Part shown: positions 35,350 to 45,168 of the stretch, one piece after another
How positions within the stretch are numbered: position 1 is the stretch's first letter
Layout of the letters: the number at the start of each line of letters is the position of its first letter
NCBI GenBank assembly: GCA_947447615.1
Contig: CANFJQ010000002.1
Coordinates: 1-51,937, forward strand
Origin: Comamonadaceae bacterium
Lineage (GTDB): Bacteria; Pseudomonadota; Gammaproteobacteria; Burkholderiales; Burkholderiaceae_C
DNA: 51,937 nt
Reading direction: 5' to 3'
Made by a program: the position numbers and the translations under genes
Notes under the pieces: generated by a model
Database searches by the model: none
Told to the model about the DNA's origin: nothing
Seen by the model: the letters and a program-made list of their open reading frames with translations, nothing else

Positions 35350-35790
35350 ATGAGTGCATTAGCAAAGCAATTGAAAGACGAAATTAGCAGATCCGCAAAC
35401 CGGCACGTACGGCAAAGCCTGACGGCGATGAAAAAATCTTTGGCACAACAACGCAAGGAAAACGCGACCTTAAAAAGGCGGCTTTCCGCGATGGAGCGGG
35501 CCTTGATGCAATTAGCTAAGGGCGCGGGCGTCGAAGCTTCAGCGCCAAGCAAAGGCGGCAGGAAAAAAGTACGCTTTAGCGCATCGGGCTTTGCGAGCTT
35601 GCGCAAAAAGCTGGGTATCAATGCCGCCCAGACCGCGGCCTTGCTCGGCGTTAGCGACCAGTCGGTTTATAAGTGGGAGCAGGGCAAGGTCAGACCCCGC
35701 GCGGCACAGTTGGAAGCCATTGTCGCCCTGCGCAAAACCGGGAAGCGCGCCGTGCACAAGCGCCTGGCCGAATTGGCCCAAGCGCAATAA
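35350..35790 (+). CDS. XRE-family transcriptional regulator with N-terminal coiled coil
   Basis: 146 residues. Residues 1-60 are a charged helical region likely to form a coiled coil (KKSLAQQRKENATLKRRLSA). Residues about 75-130 are a Cro/C1-type helix-turn-helix: FASLRKKLGINAAQTAALLG, VSDQSVYKWEQGKVRPRAAQ. GGAGG lies upstream of the ATG. It ends directly at the 3' end of the phosphatase gene of the cbb operon (convergent, no gap). Regulated genes unknown; a role in the neighbouring carbon-fixation genes is only a possibility. Confidence 0.85.
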   Translation: MSALAKQLKDEISRSANRHVRQSLTAMKKSLAQQRKENATLKRRLSAMERALMQLAKGAGVEASAPSKGGRKKVRFSASGFASLRKKLGINAAQTAALLGVSDQSVYKWEQGKVRPRAAQLEAIVALRKTGKRAVHKRLAELAQAQ

Positions 35791-36453
35791 TCAGAGTTCT
35801 GCAAAGTTAGCGATAAGGCGGTCAGGGTGGCTGTCTGCAATGGCAGCCCCCATGTTGTAGCCATAGGGGACCACCCAAACGGCCACGCCGGCATTGCGCG
35901 CAGTGGCTACGTCGATGCTCGAATCGCCTACGAAAAGCGTTCTGTCCGCAGTCACATCAAAGCGCTCTAGGCAGCTGAGCACACCGTCAGGCCGGGGTTT
36001 CTTGGTAGGCAAGGTGTCCCCACTGATGACGCAATCAAACAGCGGCGTCAATGCATGCGCATCCAACACGGTTTGGGTGTAAGCGCCTTCTTTATTGGTA
36101 ACTACCCCAAGGCGAACACCCTGCGATTTGAGCCGGTGTAAGGTTTCCACCACATGCGGGTAGCAGTGGCTGCGCGTGCCGCAACGGGCGCGGTAATGCG
36201 TCTTGAAGACAGCGGCAATGTCAGCCAAACGCTCAGAGCTGCGGACTGTCGCGTCACTTAGCCCTTGCACAAAGGCCAATGCCTGGATGAGCAGCTCCAG
36301 CGTTCCGTGACCTATCCAGTTATTGACTTGCCCTTGCGAGACGCTTGCAAAATTAAAGTGCTGCAAGGTGTCATTCACGGCATCGCAAATTTCCGGAGCG
36401 GTCTCAACCAAGGTGCCGTCCAGGTCAAAGAGGATTAGGTCATAGGACTTCAT
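35791..36453 (-). CDS. cbbZ: Phosphoglycolate phosphatase (HAD family) of the cbb operon
   Basis: 220 residues from ATG 36453 (MKSYDLILFDLDGTLVETAP). HAD motif I DLDGT, motif II VVTNKEG, lysine in TKKPRPDG and motif IV FVGDSSIDVATARNAG are complete. Removes phosphate from 2-phosphoglycolate, the product of RuBisCO oxygenation, so it opens the photorespiratory route whose transaminase is encoded at 42595-43848. ATG overlaps the prk stop (ATGA), indicating translational coupling. Last gene of the cbb operon. Confidence 0.88.
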   Translation of the reverse strand: MKSYDLILFDLDGTLVETAPEICDAVNDTLQHFNFASVSQGQVNNWIGHGTLELLIQALAFVQGLSDATVRSSERLADIAAVFKTHYRARCGTRSHCYPHVVETLHRLKSQGVRLGVVTNKEGAYTQTVLDAHALTPLFDCVISGDTLPTKKPRPDGVLSCLERFDVTADRTLFVGDSSIDVATARNAGVAVWVVPYGYNMGAAIADSHPDRLIANFAEL

Positions 36454-37325
36454 GATGCGCGCTTTTTGCGTTCCATCATGCGCCAAATAAAGGGCGTGAA
36501 GATCAGCTGCATCGCCAACTCCATCTTGCCGCCGGGGACGACGATGGTATTGGCGCGGCTCATATAACTGCCGTCAATCATGCTGCGCAGGTATTGAAAG
36601 TCGATGCCCTTGGGTTTGGCAAAGCGGATCACCACCATGCTTTCATCGGGCGAAGGAATGTCGCGGCTAATAAAGGGGTTGCTGGTATCAACCATAGGCA
36701 CACGCTGAAAGTTCACGTGCGTATGTATGAATTGCGGGCAGATGTAGTTCACGTAATCCGGCATACGGCGCAAGATGGTGTCGGTGACTGCCTCAGTACT
36801 GTAGCCGCGCTTAGATTTGTCGCGCCAGAGCTTTTGTATCCACTCCAGGTTAATCACGGGCACCACGCCAATAAGTAAATCCGGGTGTTTGGCGATATTT
36901 ACCTCAGGCGTTACCACCGCGCCGTGCAGACCTTCGTAAAACAGCAAGTCTGTGCCCCTAGGTACATCTTCCCAAGGCGTGAAAGTGCCTGGCTCTTGCT
37001 TAAAAGGTGCCGCTTCCTCGTGGTCGTGCAGATATTTACGCTGCTTTCCGCTACCGGTTTTGGCGTAGTCGGCAAACAAGGCCTCCAGTTCGGAGAACAA
37101 ATTATTTTCCGGGCCAAAGTGGCTAAAGTTTTTATTACCTTTAGCCTCGGCCTCGGCCAGACGCACCTTCATTTCGGCGCGGTCGTAGCGGTGAAAACTA
37201 TCGCCTTCGATGATGGCGGCGTTTACGCCTTCGCGGCGGAAGATGTTTTCAAACGTCCGGGTGACCGAGGTGGTACCCGCGCCGCTGGAGCCGGTGATTG
37301 CAATGATCGGATGTTTCTCTGACAT
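36450..37325 (-). CDS. prkB: Phosphoribulokinase
   Basis: Makes ribulose-1,5-bisphosphate from ribulose-5-phosphate and ATP, the RuBisCO substrate. 291 residues, the size of the proteobacterial (class I) enzyme. P-loop AITGSSGAGTTSVT, FHRYDRAEMK, FYEGLHGAVVTPEVNIAKH and the C-terminal PGGKMELAMQLIFTP. TAGGAAG precedes the ATG at 37325. 24 bases after fbp. Also called cbbP in this context. Confidence 0.97.
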   Translation of the reverse strand: MSEKHPIIAITGSSGAGTTSVTRTFENIFRREGVNAAIIEGDSFHRYDRAEMKVRLAEAEAKGNKNFSHFGPENNLFSELEALFADYAKTGSGKQRKYLHDHEEAAPFKQEPGTFTPWEDVPRGTDLLFYEGLHGAVVTPEVNIAKHPDLLIGVVPVINLEWIQKLWRDKSKRGYSTEAVTDTILRRMPDYVNYICPQFIHTHVNFQRVPMVDTSNPFISRDIPSPDESMVVIRFAKPKGIDFQYLRSMIDGSYMSRANTIVVPGGKMELAMQLIFTPFIWRMMERKKRAS

Positions 37326-37349
37326 GGGGACTTCCTAAACTGAAAATTC

Positions 37350-38441
37350 TCAAAATCGAAAAAGGCTGCGTTCGGCGAACAGCGGGTTGTGTTCCTCCGC
37401 CTGCGCTGGTTCGCTGTGGTAGCGCTCGATGCGCTCCACCTCATTGCGTGAGCCAAACACCAGGCCGATGCGCTGGTGCAATGACGTGGGCGCCACGTCC
37501 AAAACCGGCTTCTCGCCGGTGCTGGCCCGACCTCCAGCTTGCTCCATGATCATGCCTACGGGGTTGGCCTCGTACAGTAGGCGCAATCGCCCAGCCTTGC
37601 TGGGGTCCTTGGTGTCGCGGGGGTACATAAAAACGCCGCCCCGCATCAGGATGCGGTGGGCCTCGGCCACCATGCTGGCAATCCAGCGCATATTGAAATC
37701 CTTGCGGCGCGTCCCGGTCTTACCGGCCAGGCATTCATCCACATAACGCTTCACCGGCGCTTCCCAGAAGCGACTGTTGGAGGCGTTGATCGCAAACTCA
37801 TGCGTGTCCGGCGGAATCTGGATGTTGCGGTGGGTGAGCATGAATTCACCCAGGTTGGGGTCTAGGGTAAAGCCCTGCACACCATTGCCCAGGGTGAGCA
37901 TCAGCATGGTGGTGGGCCCATAGATGGCGTACCCGGCAGCGACCTGGCGGGTGCCCGCTTGTAAAAAATCGGCTTCCTGCACATCGCGCCCGTCTTCCGG
38001 TCCACGCAGTACCGAAAAAATACTGCCCACCGATACATTGACATCGATATTGCTGGAGCCGTCTAGCGGGTCAAACACCAGCAGGTATTTACCGCGCGGG
38101 TATTGCGTCGGAATTTGGTAGGGGTGCTCCATCTCCTCGGAGGCCATGCCCGCCAGGTTGCCCGCCCATTCGGTGCGTCGGATAAAGGCCTGGTTGCTAA
38201 GCACATCCAGAGTTTTTTGCGCCTCGCCCTGCACATTGACCGAGGCGCCGTCGCCCGTTTTATGGTCACCCAGCACCTGCCCAAGTTCGCCGAAGGCCAC
38301 GCCGCGCGCAATCGCTTTGCATGCCAGGGCAATATCCAGTATCAGGGCGTTGAAGTCGCCGCTGGCACCGGGGTATTTGCGCCGCTCTTCGATCAAGAAT
38401 TGCGTGAGGGTGGAATGCTGGGAGCGGGCGGACAAGGGCAT
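37350..38441 (-). CDS. cbbF: Fructose-1,6-bisphosphatase, class I
   Basis: Regenerates fructose-6-phosphate in the Calvin cycle and gluconeogenesis. 363 residues from ATG 38441; an in-frame TTG seven codons earlier is unlikely. Metal-binding motifs [16 protein letters not shown] and the C-terminal [20 protein letters not shown] are present, with [13 protein letters not shown]. It starts a few bases after the cbbY stop, inside the cbb operon. Class I here may also have sedoheptulose-bisphosphatase activity, which is known for some proteobacterial cbbF products. Confidence 0.95.
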   Translation of the reverse strand: MPLSARSQHSTLTQFLIEERRKYPGASGDFNALILDIALACKAIARGVAFGELGQVLGDHKTGDGASVNVQGEAQKTLDVLSNQAFIRRTEWAGNLAGMASEEMEHPYQIPTQYPRGKYLLVFDPLDGSSNIDVNVSVGSIFSVLRGPEDGRDVQEADFLQAGTRQVAAGYAIYGPTTMLMLTLGNGVQGFTLDPNLGEFMLTHRNIQIPPDTHEFAINASNSRFWEAPVKRYVDECLAGKTGTRRKDFNMRWIASMVAEAHRILMRGGVFMYPRDTKDPSKAGRLRLLYEANPVGMIMEQAGGRASTGEKPVLDVAPTSLHQRIGLVFGSRNEVERIERYHSEPAQAEEHNPLFAERSLFRF

Positions 38442-38464
38442 GGCAAGTTCTCTGGAAATCAAAA

Positions 38465-39184
38465 TCAGGCTGCGTGTACTTGGGAATGCCAGATGCGCAA
38501 GTCTGCGACGGTGGTGCCACCCAAATCTGGCACGACGCGCAATGCACCTCCAAAGCGATGGTGCGCCGTAAAGCTATTGGGCGTAATCACCGTCGGTAAG
38601 CCCGCAGCCAGCGCGGCTTGCAAACCGTTGGCTGAATCTTCAATAGCCAGGCAGTCGCTACCAGCCATGCCCATGCGCTGCAAGGTTTGCAGATACACCT
38701 GGGGGTGCGGTTTTTTGCGCGGTGCAGTGGATGCATCCTCCACCACACCAAATAAGCTGCGCCAGTGCGCGCCTATGGCTTTTCGCAAGAGGGCAGCTAT
38801 GTTGACGGGCGAGGTGGTGGTGGCAATGGCCAGCGCCAGGTTTTGTTCGTATGCTGATTCGATAAGGCGTAATACGCCCGGGCGCAGGCTCACCATGCCG
38901 TCATTGACCATGCCTTCGTAGGCGGCGGTTTTGAGCTCGTGCAGGCGCGCAATCGTGTCTTGCAAGGAATGCGCCTCAATGCCTACTATGTCGCCGCGCG
39001 TGCGTTTCCAGTAATGGGAAATGCGTTCTTTGCCACCGGAGACTTCCAGCAGTTCGATATAGAGCGCCTCGTCCCACACCCAGTCCAGCCCTTCTTCGGC
39101 AAACGCATGGTTAAAGGCAGCGCGGTGCGCAGACTCGGTATCGGCCAAGGTGCCGTCTACATCAAAAATGAGCGCTTTGAGCAT
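38465..39184 (-). CDS. cbbY: CbbY, xylulose-1,5-bisphosphate phosphatase (HAD family)
   Basis: 239 residues: [20 protein letters not shown] (motif I), [13 protein letters not shown] (motif II), [10 protein letters not shown] (lysine) and [17 protein letters not shown] (motif IV) as in the RuBisCO-linked CbbY group. CbbY destroys xylulose-1,5-bisphosphate, a misfire product that inhibits RuBisCO. Follows cbbX with a 15-base gap; together they form the RuBisCO maintenance pair. Confidence 0.94.
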   Translation of the reverse strand: MLKALIFDVDGTLADTESAHRAAFNHAFAEEGLDWVWDEALYIELLEVSGGKERISHYWKRTRGDIVGIEAHSLQDTIARLHELKTAAYEGMVNDGMVSLRPGVLRLIESAYEQNLALAIATTTSPVNIAALLRKAIGAHWRSLFGVVEDASTAPRKKPHPQVYLQTLQRMGMAGSDCLAIEDSANGLQAALAAGLPTVITPNSFTAHHRFGGALRVVPDLGGTTVADLRIWHSQVHAA

Positions 39185-39199
39185 ATGGCGTCCCGGTGT

Positions 39200-40165
39200 T
39201 TAGTTGGTTTGGAAGACCCGGCTGGCAAGAATGTCAGCTGCTTCGATTGTCGTCAAGTCATCGGCGCTCAGGATACGCTGGCGGTCGGCAAACAGGCGGC
39301 TGGCCTGGCGCAGGCGGGCCCTGTCGAGCGCATTACGCACGCTGCGGGCGTTGGCAAAGTGCGGCTGCACCACGCGCAAGCCCAGATAGCGTTCAAACGC
39401 AGCTTGCGCGCCTTCGCCAAAGCGGTAATTTTGCTGTGCCAAGGTCATACCGGCGATGTGCAGCAACTCGCCCACCGCGTAGTCCGGAAAGTCCAGATGG
39501 TGGGCGATACGCGAGCTCATGCCGGGGTTGGATTGGAAAAAAGTATCCATGCGGTCTTTGTAGCCCGCCAGGATAACGACCAAGTCGTCGCGCTGGTTTT
39601 CCATCACTTGCAGCAGGATCTCGATGGCCTCCTGGCCATAGTCACGTTCGTTTTCCGGGCGATAGAGGTAATACGCCTCGTCGATAAACAAGACGCCGCC
39701 CATGGCGCGCTTGAGCACTTCTTTGGTCTTGGGCGCGGTGTGGCCGATGTACTGGCCCACCAGATCGTCACGCGTCACCGATACCAAATGCCCTTTGCGT
39801 ACAAAGCCCAGCCGGTGCAGGATTTGCGCCATACGGCTGGCCACCGTGGTCTTGCCCGTGCCGGGGTTGCCGCTAAAGCACATGTGCAGGCTGGGCGCTT
39901 GGCTAGTCAGGCCCAGGTTCACGCGTAGCTTGTCGATGACCAGCAAAGCGGCAATATCCCGTATTCGCGCTTTAACCGGCACCAGCCCCACCAGGTCGCG
40001 GTCCAGCTCCTGCAACACGGCTTCTACTTGCGAGCCTTCCAGCACTTCGGCCACCGAGCGCGCACCGGAGGTGTTGTCGCTTGGCTTTTCAGTGGCCGCT
40101 GGCGCGGCGCTACTGACGGCAGCCGCCGGTGTGCTGCCGGGAATGGAATACGAAGGTGCGCTCAT
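39200..40165 (-). CDS. cbbX: CbbX, AAA+ red-type RuBisCO activase
   Basis: Remodels inhibited form IC/ID RuBisCO by pulling the C-terminal tail of CbbL. 321 residues: an alanine/serine-rich N-terminal 40 residues, then the AAA+ core with Walker [14 protein letters not shown], Walker [16 protein letters not shown] and sensor/arginine-finger region [20 protein letters not shown]. Its presence supports the red-type class assigned to CbbL. Lies 34 bases after cbbS. Confidence 0.96.
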   Translation of the reverse strand: MSAPSYSIPGSTPAAAVSSAAPAATEKPSDNTSGARSVAEVLEGSQVEAVLQELDRDLVGLVPVKARIRDIAALLVIDKLRVNLGLTSQAPSLHMCFSGNPGTGKTTVASRMAQILHRLGFVRKGHLVSVTRDDLVGQYIGHTAPKTKEVLKRAMGGVLFIDEAYYLYRPENERDYGQEAIEILLQVMENQRDDLVVILAGYKDRMDTFFQSNPGMSSRIAHHLDFPDYAVGELLHIAGMTLAQQNYRFGEGAQAAFERYLGLRVVQPHFANARSVRNALDRARLRQASRLFADRQRILSADDLTTIEAADILASRVFQTN

Positions 40166-40199
40166 AGGGTGCTAATGCATGGATAGGGTGCGGCAAGGC

Positions 40200-40640
40200 C
40201 TAGCCTTTGTAGCGATCGCCTTCGGGCTGGTTGGCTGCATAAGCGCGTGTGCTGTAACGCAGCGAACGGCCATTGACCTCCTGGCGCTCCAGCATAAAGC
40301 CGGGCTCATTCTTCGGGCGATTCACGATAAAGCTCATGGCAATCGTTTCAACCCCGCGTGTGGAGTCAAAAGCCATCATGCGTATGTAGTGATTGGGAAA
40401 TGCGGCGCGGCAGGCCTTGAGTTCTTGCATCACACCCGCAGCATCGTGCAGGTCAAACATCGGGTTGCCGAACATATCCCAATAGGTGTTGCGCGGGTGC
40501 GGGTCGTCGGTGTACTCCACGCTCCAGGCATAGCCTTTGCGCAGGCCGTATTCGATTTGTAGTTTGATTTCAGCATCCGTCAGGTCAGGCAGAAAACTGA
40601 ATTGGCCTTGCGTCAAACGGCCGGTCGGGTTGGTCATCAT
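40200..40640 (-). CDS. cbbS: RuBisCO small subunit, form IC
   Basis: 146 residues. FSFLPDLTDAEIKLQIEYGL, WSVEYTDDPHPRNTYWDMFG and the long C-terminal extension (NRPKNEPGFMLERQEVNGRS) are those of red-type form IC small subunits, which form the central barrel of the hexadecamer. AAGGAGA lies eight bases before ATG 40640 (MMTNPTG). 29 bases after cbbL. Confidence 0.97.
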   Translation of the reverse strand: MMTNPTGRLTQGQFSFLPDLTDAEIKLQIEYGLRKGYAWSVEYTDDPHPRNTYWDMFGNPMFDLHDAAGVMQELKACRAAFPNHYIRMMAFDSTRGVETIAMSFIVNRPKNEPGFMLERQEVNGRSLRYSTRAYAANQPEGDRYKG

Positions 40641-40669
40641 GGTGTGTTTCTCCTTGCAGCGTGGTTGGT

Positions 40670-42238
<1,569 letters not shown>

Positions 42239-42594
42239 ATGGTTGCTGTTCTGTGTCGGTACCTGTGGGAGTGCCTGGGCAATCGGCCACCGCATCGGCG
42301 GGCGCTTTGGGGCTCAAGGATCCATTTGCTTACGGCCTTACGGACTTACGGTCTGGCGTGCGTCAGCGCCCTTGCGCCAGTGGCGGTCGCGCTTAGCCCG
42401 TGCCTGCATGGCCCGCGGGCGCCTGAAGTGCCGCCTTTTCACTTGCTAGCCGGGGAGGGTGGGCCCGCAGATGGGCCGCACGCCGCGCTGCCATGCGATG
42501 CATGCGCCTTGGATTGCGACAACACGCAGCACCGATCATGCGGTGCTGCGTGCAACTACGCGTGGCGTGCGGGTAGCCGCCAGGAGTGACGCTT
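42239..42594. other. 356-base gap between the cbb promoter and the aminotransferase gene
   Basis: No recognisable gene; the one long frame (plus strand, 42239-42589) has no family-like sequence. Three tandem copies of CTTACGGN lie at 42329-42352. Near the aminotransferase end is the strong hairpin listed separately. Perhaps a remnant of older sequence. Confidence 0.4.
42523..42552 (-). terminator. Strong hairpin downstream of the aminotransferase gene
   Basis: CACGCAGCACCG-atcatg-CGGTGCTGCGTG is a perfect 12-base-pair stem with a 6-base loop, beginning 42 bases past the stop of the aminotransferase gene (minus strand). No T-tract follows in either direction, so it may act as a weak or factor-dependent terminator or an mRNA end stabiliser. 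Confidence 0.45.
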
Positions 42595-43848
42595 TTAGCT
42601 GGCTGCGAGCGCGGGGTTGGTGCTCGATGTGCCGCTGTGCGTGCCTTGTGGCTTGGGCACAGCACACAGGCCCGACGGGGCCTCGTGCGTGCGCCAGTAA
42701 TGGCCCGCAGCCGCTGCGCCGCTGCCGGGCTGCACTTTGACGCCGCAATCGAGCATGGCCATTTCTGCGCCGTTGATGGCGGCCATCAAATGGATTTCAT
42801 TCATATCGCCCAAATGCCCGATACGGAATAGCTTGCCCGCCACTTTGGACAGGCCGCCGCCCAACGACAGGTTGTAGCGCTGGTAGGCGCGTGCAATCAC
42901 CTCGGTACCTGCAATGCCTTCGGGCAGCATGACCGCCGACACGGTGTCGGAGTGCCAGCGCTTCTCTTTGGCGCAAAGTTTGAGTTGCCAGCCTTGGGTG
43001 ACCGCCGCGCGCACGCCTTCGGCCAGGTAATGGTGGCGGGCGATGACATTGTCCAGGCCTTCTTCGCTGATCATTTTGAGCGATTCAATCAGCCCGTACA
43101 TCAGCGGCAATGCCGGGGTGTAGGGGAAGTAGCCGGTGGCATTGCTTTGGATCATGTCGGGCAGATCAAAGTAAGCGCGCTTGAGTTTGGAGCTGGGGTA
43201 CATGGCCAGCGCCTTGGGGCTGGCGCACAAAATACCCAGGCCCGCGGGCAGCATCAAGCCTTTTTGCGAGCCAGACACGGCCATGTCAATGCGCCAATCG
43301 TCGAAGCGGAAATCGATGCAACCCAGCGAAGACACGCAATCGACAAACAAAAGGGCAGGGTGGGCCGCCTCGTCCAGGGCTTCGCGCACACCGGCAATGT
43401 CCGAAGTGACACCGGTGGCCGTTTCGTTGTGGCAGACCAGCACTGCTTTGATCTGGTGCTGCGTATCAGCCTTCAGGATGTCTTCGTATTGCTGCAAGGG
43501 CACGCCGGTGCCCCACTCGCATTCGACAATTTGTACGTCCAGGCCTAGGCGCTCGCACATATCAATCCACAGGTGGCTGAACTGGCCAAAGCGCGCCGCC
43601 AGCACTTTGTCGCCGGGGGATAAAGTGTTGGTCAGTGCCGCTTCCCAGCAACCCGTGCCCGAGGACGGGAATATGAAAGGCGTACCGGCCTGGGTGCGAA
43701 ACACTTCGCGCAGCCCAGCCATGATGGTGTGGGTGAGCTGGGGAAAGCGTGGCGAGCGGTGGTCTTCCATCGACACCATCATGGCGCGCTGAATACGCTC
43801 GGGCACATTGGTGGGACCGGGGACAAAGAGAAAATTACGACCAGCCAT
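42595..43848 (-). CDS. sgaA: Serine--glyoxylate / alanine--glyoxylate aminotransferase
   Basis: PLP enzyme that converts glyoxylate to glycine, usually with serine as donor. 417 residues: FVPGPTNVPERIQRAM, SGTGCWEAALTNTLSPGDKV, CHNETATGVTSDI, VDCVSSLGCIDF and the Schiff-base lysine SGSQKGLMLPAGLG are typical. The last 40 residues (KVQPGSGAAAAGHYWRTHEA and on) are low-complexity. AAGGATA precedes the ATG. It is divergent from cbbR and carries the same operator block as cbbL, so it likely recycles glyoxylate derived from RuBisCO oxygenation via the phosphatase at 35791-36453. It could equally serve a serine cycle, but no other serine-cycle gene is in the window. Confidence 0.9.
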   Translation of the reverse strand: MAGRNFLFVPGPTNVPERIQRAMMVSMEDHRSPRFPQLTHTIMAGLREVFRTQAGTPFIFPSSGTGCWEAALTNTLSPGDKVLAARFGQFSHLWIDMCERLGLDVQIVECEWGTGVPLQQYEDILKADTQHQIKAVLVCHNETATGVTSDIAGVREALDEAAHPALLFVDCVSSLGCIDFRFDDWRIDMAVSGSQKGLMLPAGLGILCASPKALAMYPSSKLKRAYFDLPDMIQSNATGYFPYTPALPLMYGLIESLKMISEEGLDNVIARHHYLAEGVRAAVTQGWQLKLCAKEKRWHSDTVSAVMLPEGIAGTEVIARAYQRYNLSLGGGLSKVAGKLFRIGHLGDMNEIHLMAAINGAEMAMLDCGVKVQPGSGAAAAGHYWRTHEAPSGLCAVPKPQGTHSGTSSTNPALAAS

Positions 43849-43905
43849 GGCGGTATCCTTTCATTCGGAATGTTGAGGAGCGTGAATGTAAATGCCCAAA
43901 GTTCG

Positions 43906-43951
43906 AAAGTAAATTCATATATTCTTTAGTTTCAGTTAAGCTATCACTGAA
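43906..43951. promoter_or_regulatory. CbbR operator between sgaA and cbbR
   Basis: TTCAGT-N9-ACTGAA (43931-43951), with AAATTCATATATTCTT beside it, repeats the cbbL operator block in the same order relative to the minus-strand gene. The repeat centre is about 93 bases before the sgaA ATG, compared with 97 for cbbL. The last base of the repeat is the first base of the cbbR start codon, so CbbR bound here would also cover its own translation start region. Confidence 0.7.
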
Positions 43952-44919
43952 TGAAAAACGCAACTTTCCGCCAATTGCGCGTGTTTAGCGAGGTGGCCCG
44001 CCACCTGAGCTTCGCCCGCGCCGCGCAAACCCTCAATCTCACGCCCCCGGCCGTGACCATGCAGGTGCGCGAGCTGGAAAAACACATTGGTATGCCCTTG
44101 TTCGACCGCAGCGGGCGCACCGTCACGCTGACTACGGTGGGCGAATACATGTTGGTCTATGCCCGCAAAATGCTGGCCACCCTCAAAGACGCTGAGGACG
44201 CGGCGGCGCGGCTGCAAAAACTGGAAGTGGGTTTGCTCACCATCGGCATGGTCAGCACGGCCAAGTATTTTTTACCGCATTTGCTGGCGCGTTTTCGCCA
44301 GGAGCATCAGGGCGTGGACATCAAGTTGGTGGTGGGCAACCGCGAGCAATTGGTCAAGATGCTCTATGCCAACGAGGTGGACATTGCCATCATGGGCCGC
44401 CCGCCGACCGAAATGGCGACGCGCGCCGAGCCTTTTGCCGCGCATCCGCACGTGTTTGTGGCGCCGGTGGACCACCCTTTGGCGCTTGGCGAAACAATTT
44501 CCCCGAGCGATTTGCAAGGCCAGCCCTTTATCTTGCGTGAACCCGGCTCGGGTACGCGCGCCGCCATGGAGCGCTTTTTGGACAAAGCCCGCGTCGAGCC
44601 GCGCGTGAGCATGGAAATGGCCAGTAATGAGACCATCAAGCAAGCCGTCATGGCCGGTATGGGTCTGAGCTTTTTATCGTTGCACACCCTGGGGCTGGAG
44701 TTGGACAACCGATTGATTGCCGTGCTGGATGTGGAGGGTGCGCCGGTGGTGCGTGCCTGGAACGTGGTGCACATGTTGTCTAAATTGTTATCGCCCGCTG
44801 CCGAGGCTTTTCGGTATTTCGTACTTGAAAACGGCGAAGACTATTTGGCGCAGCAGTTTGCGCGCCACATCCAACTAGGCCAGATCGACGTGGGGCTTAT
44901 TGGCCCATCGGCTTCGTAA
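43951..44919 (+). CDS. cbbR: CbbR, LysR-type regulator of carbon fixation genes
   Basis: 322 residues. N-terminal winged helix-turn-helix (FRQLRVFSEVARHLSFARAA, then LNLTPPAVTMQVRELEKHIG) and a substrate-binding domain beginning near residue 90 with LTIGMVSTAKYFLPHLLARF, a CbbR-specific opening; ILREPGSGTRAAMERF is typical of the effector domain. CbbR activates cbb operons and senses metabolites such as RuBP or NADPH. No ribosome binding site can be placed because the operator runs up to the ATG; a leaderless or very short leader mRNA is possible. Its 3' end overlaps the convergent small membrane protein by 45 bases. Confidence 0.94.
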   Translation: MKNATFRQLRVFSEVARHLSFARAAQTLNLTPPAVTMQVRELEKHIGMPLFDRSGRTVTLTTVGEYMLVYARKMLATLKDAEDAAARLQKLEVGLLTIGMVSTAKYFLPHLLARFRQEHQGVDIKLVVGNREQLVKMLYANEVDIAIMGRPPTEMATRAEPFAAHPHVFVAPVDHPLALGETISPSDLQGQPFILREPGSGTRAAMERFLDKARVEPRVSMEMASNETIKQAVMAGMGLSFLSLHTLGLELDNRLIAVLDVEGAPVVRAWNVVHMLSKLLSPAAEAFRYFVLENGEDYLAQQFARHIQLGQIDVGLIGPSAS

Positions 44920-45168
44920 ATCCGCGCCGTGGGCCAGGCCTGCCGCGATCAAAAAAAGCGCCATGCCAGGCCAGCCCCCTGGCACTAGGGCGCAGCGTAG
45001 CGCCAGCATGAGGCAGGCCCCGGAAATAATTGTCAGCACGCAGTCTGCTAAAGCCAGTCCGCGCCCGGTCCATTTGTGAAAAGCCCAAAGCAGCAGGGCT
45101 TCCAGGGTGATGAAGCCGATGGCAATATCTACGACCAGCGTGCCCTGGTAAAGCTGCTCCAGATTCAC
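44875..45168 (-). CDS. Small membrane protein of the bchP operon, function unknown
   Basis: 97 residues with three hydrophobic segments (TLVVDIAIGFITLEALLLWA, ALADCVLTIISGACLMLAL, GMALFLIAAGLAHGADL). The ATG overlaps the bchP stop as ATGA. Similar small three-segment proteins follow photosynthesis genes in other purple bacteria as I recall them; no function assigned. Its end overlaps the cbbR end by 45 bases on the opposite strand, so the two transcripts should collide. Confidence 0.7.
   Translation of the reverse strand: MNLEQLYQGTLVVDIAIGFITLEALLLWAFHKWTGRGLALADCVLTIISGACLMLALRCALVPGGWPGMALFLIAAGLAHGADLRSRWANKPHVDLA

Noticed and set aside
42329-42352. CTTACGGN triplet as replication iterons
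   Set aside because: Only three 8-base units and no replication initiator or DnaA-box cluster nearby.
42239-42589. 116-codon plus-strand frame between sgaA and the cbbL promoter
   Set aside because: Starts inside the CbbR operator region, has cysteine/arginine-rich composition without family resemblance, and contains the hairpin.
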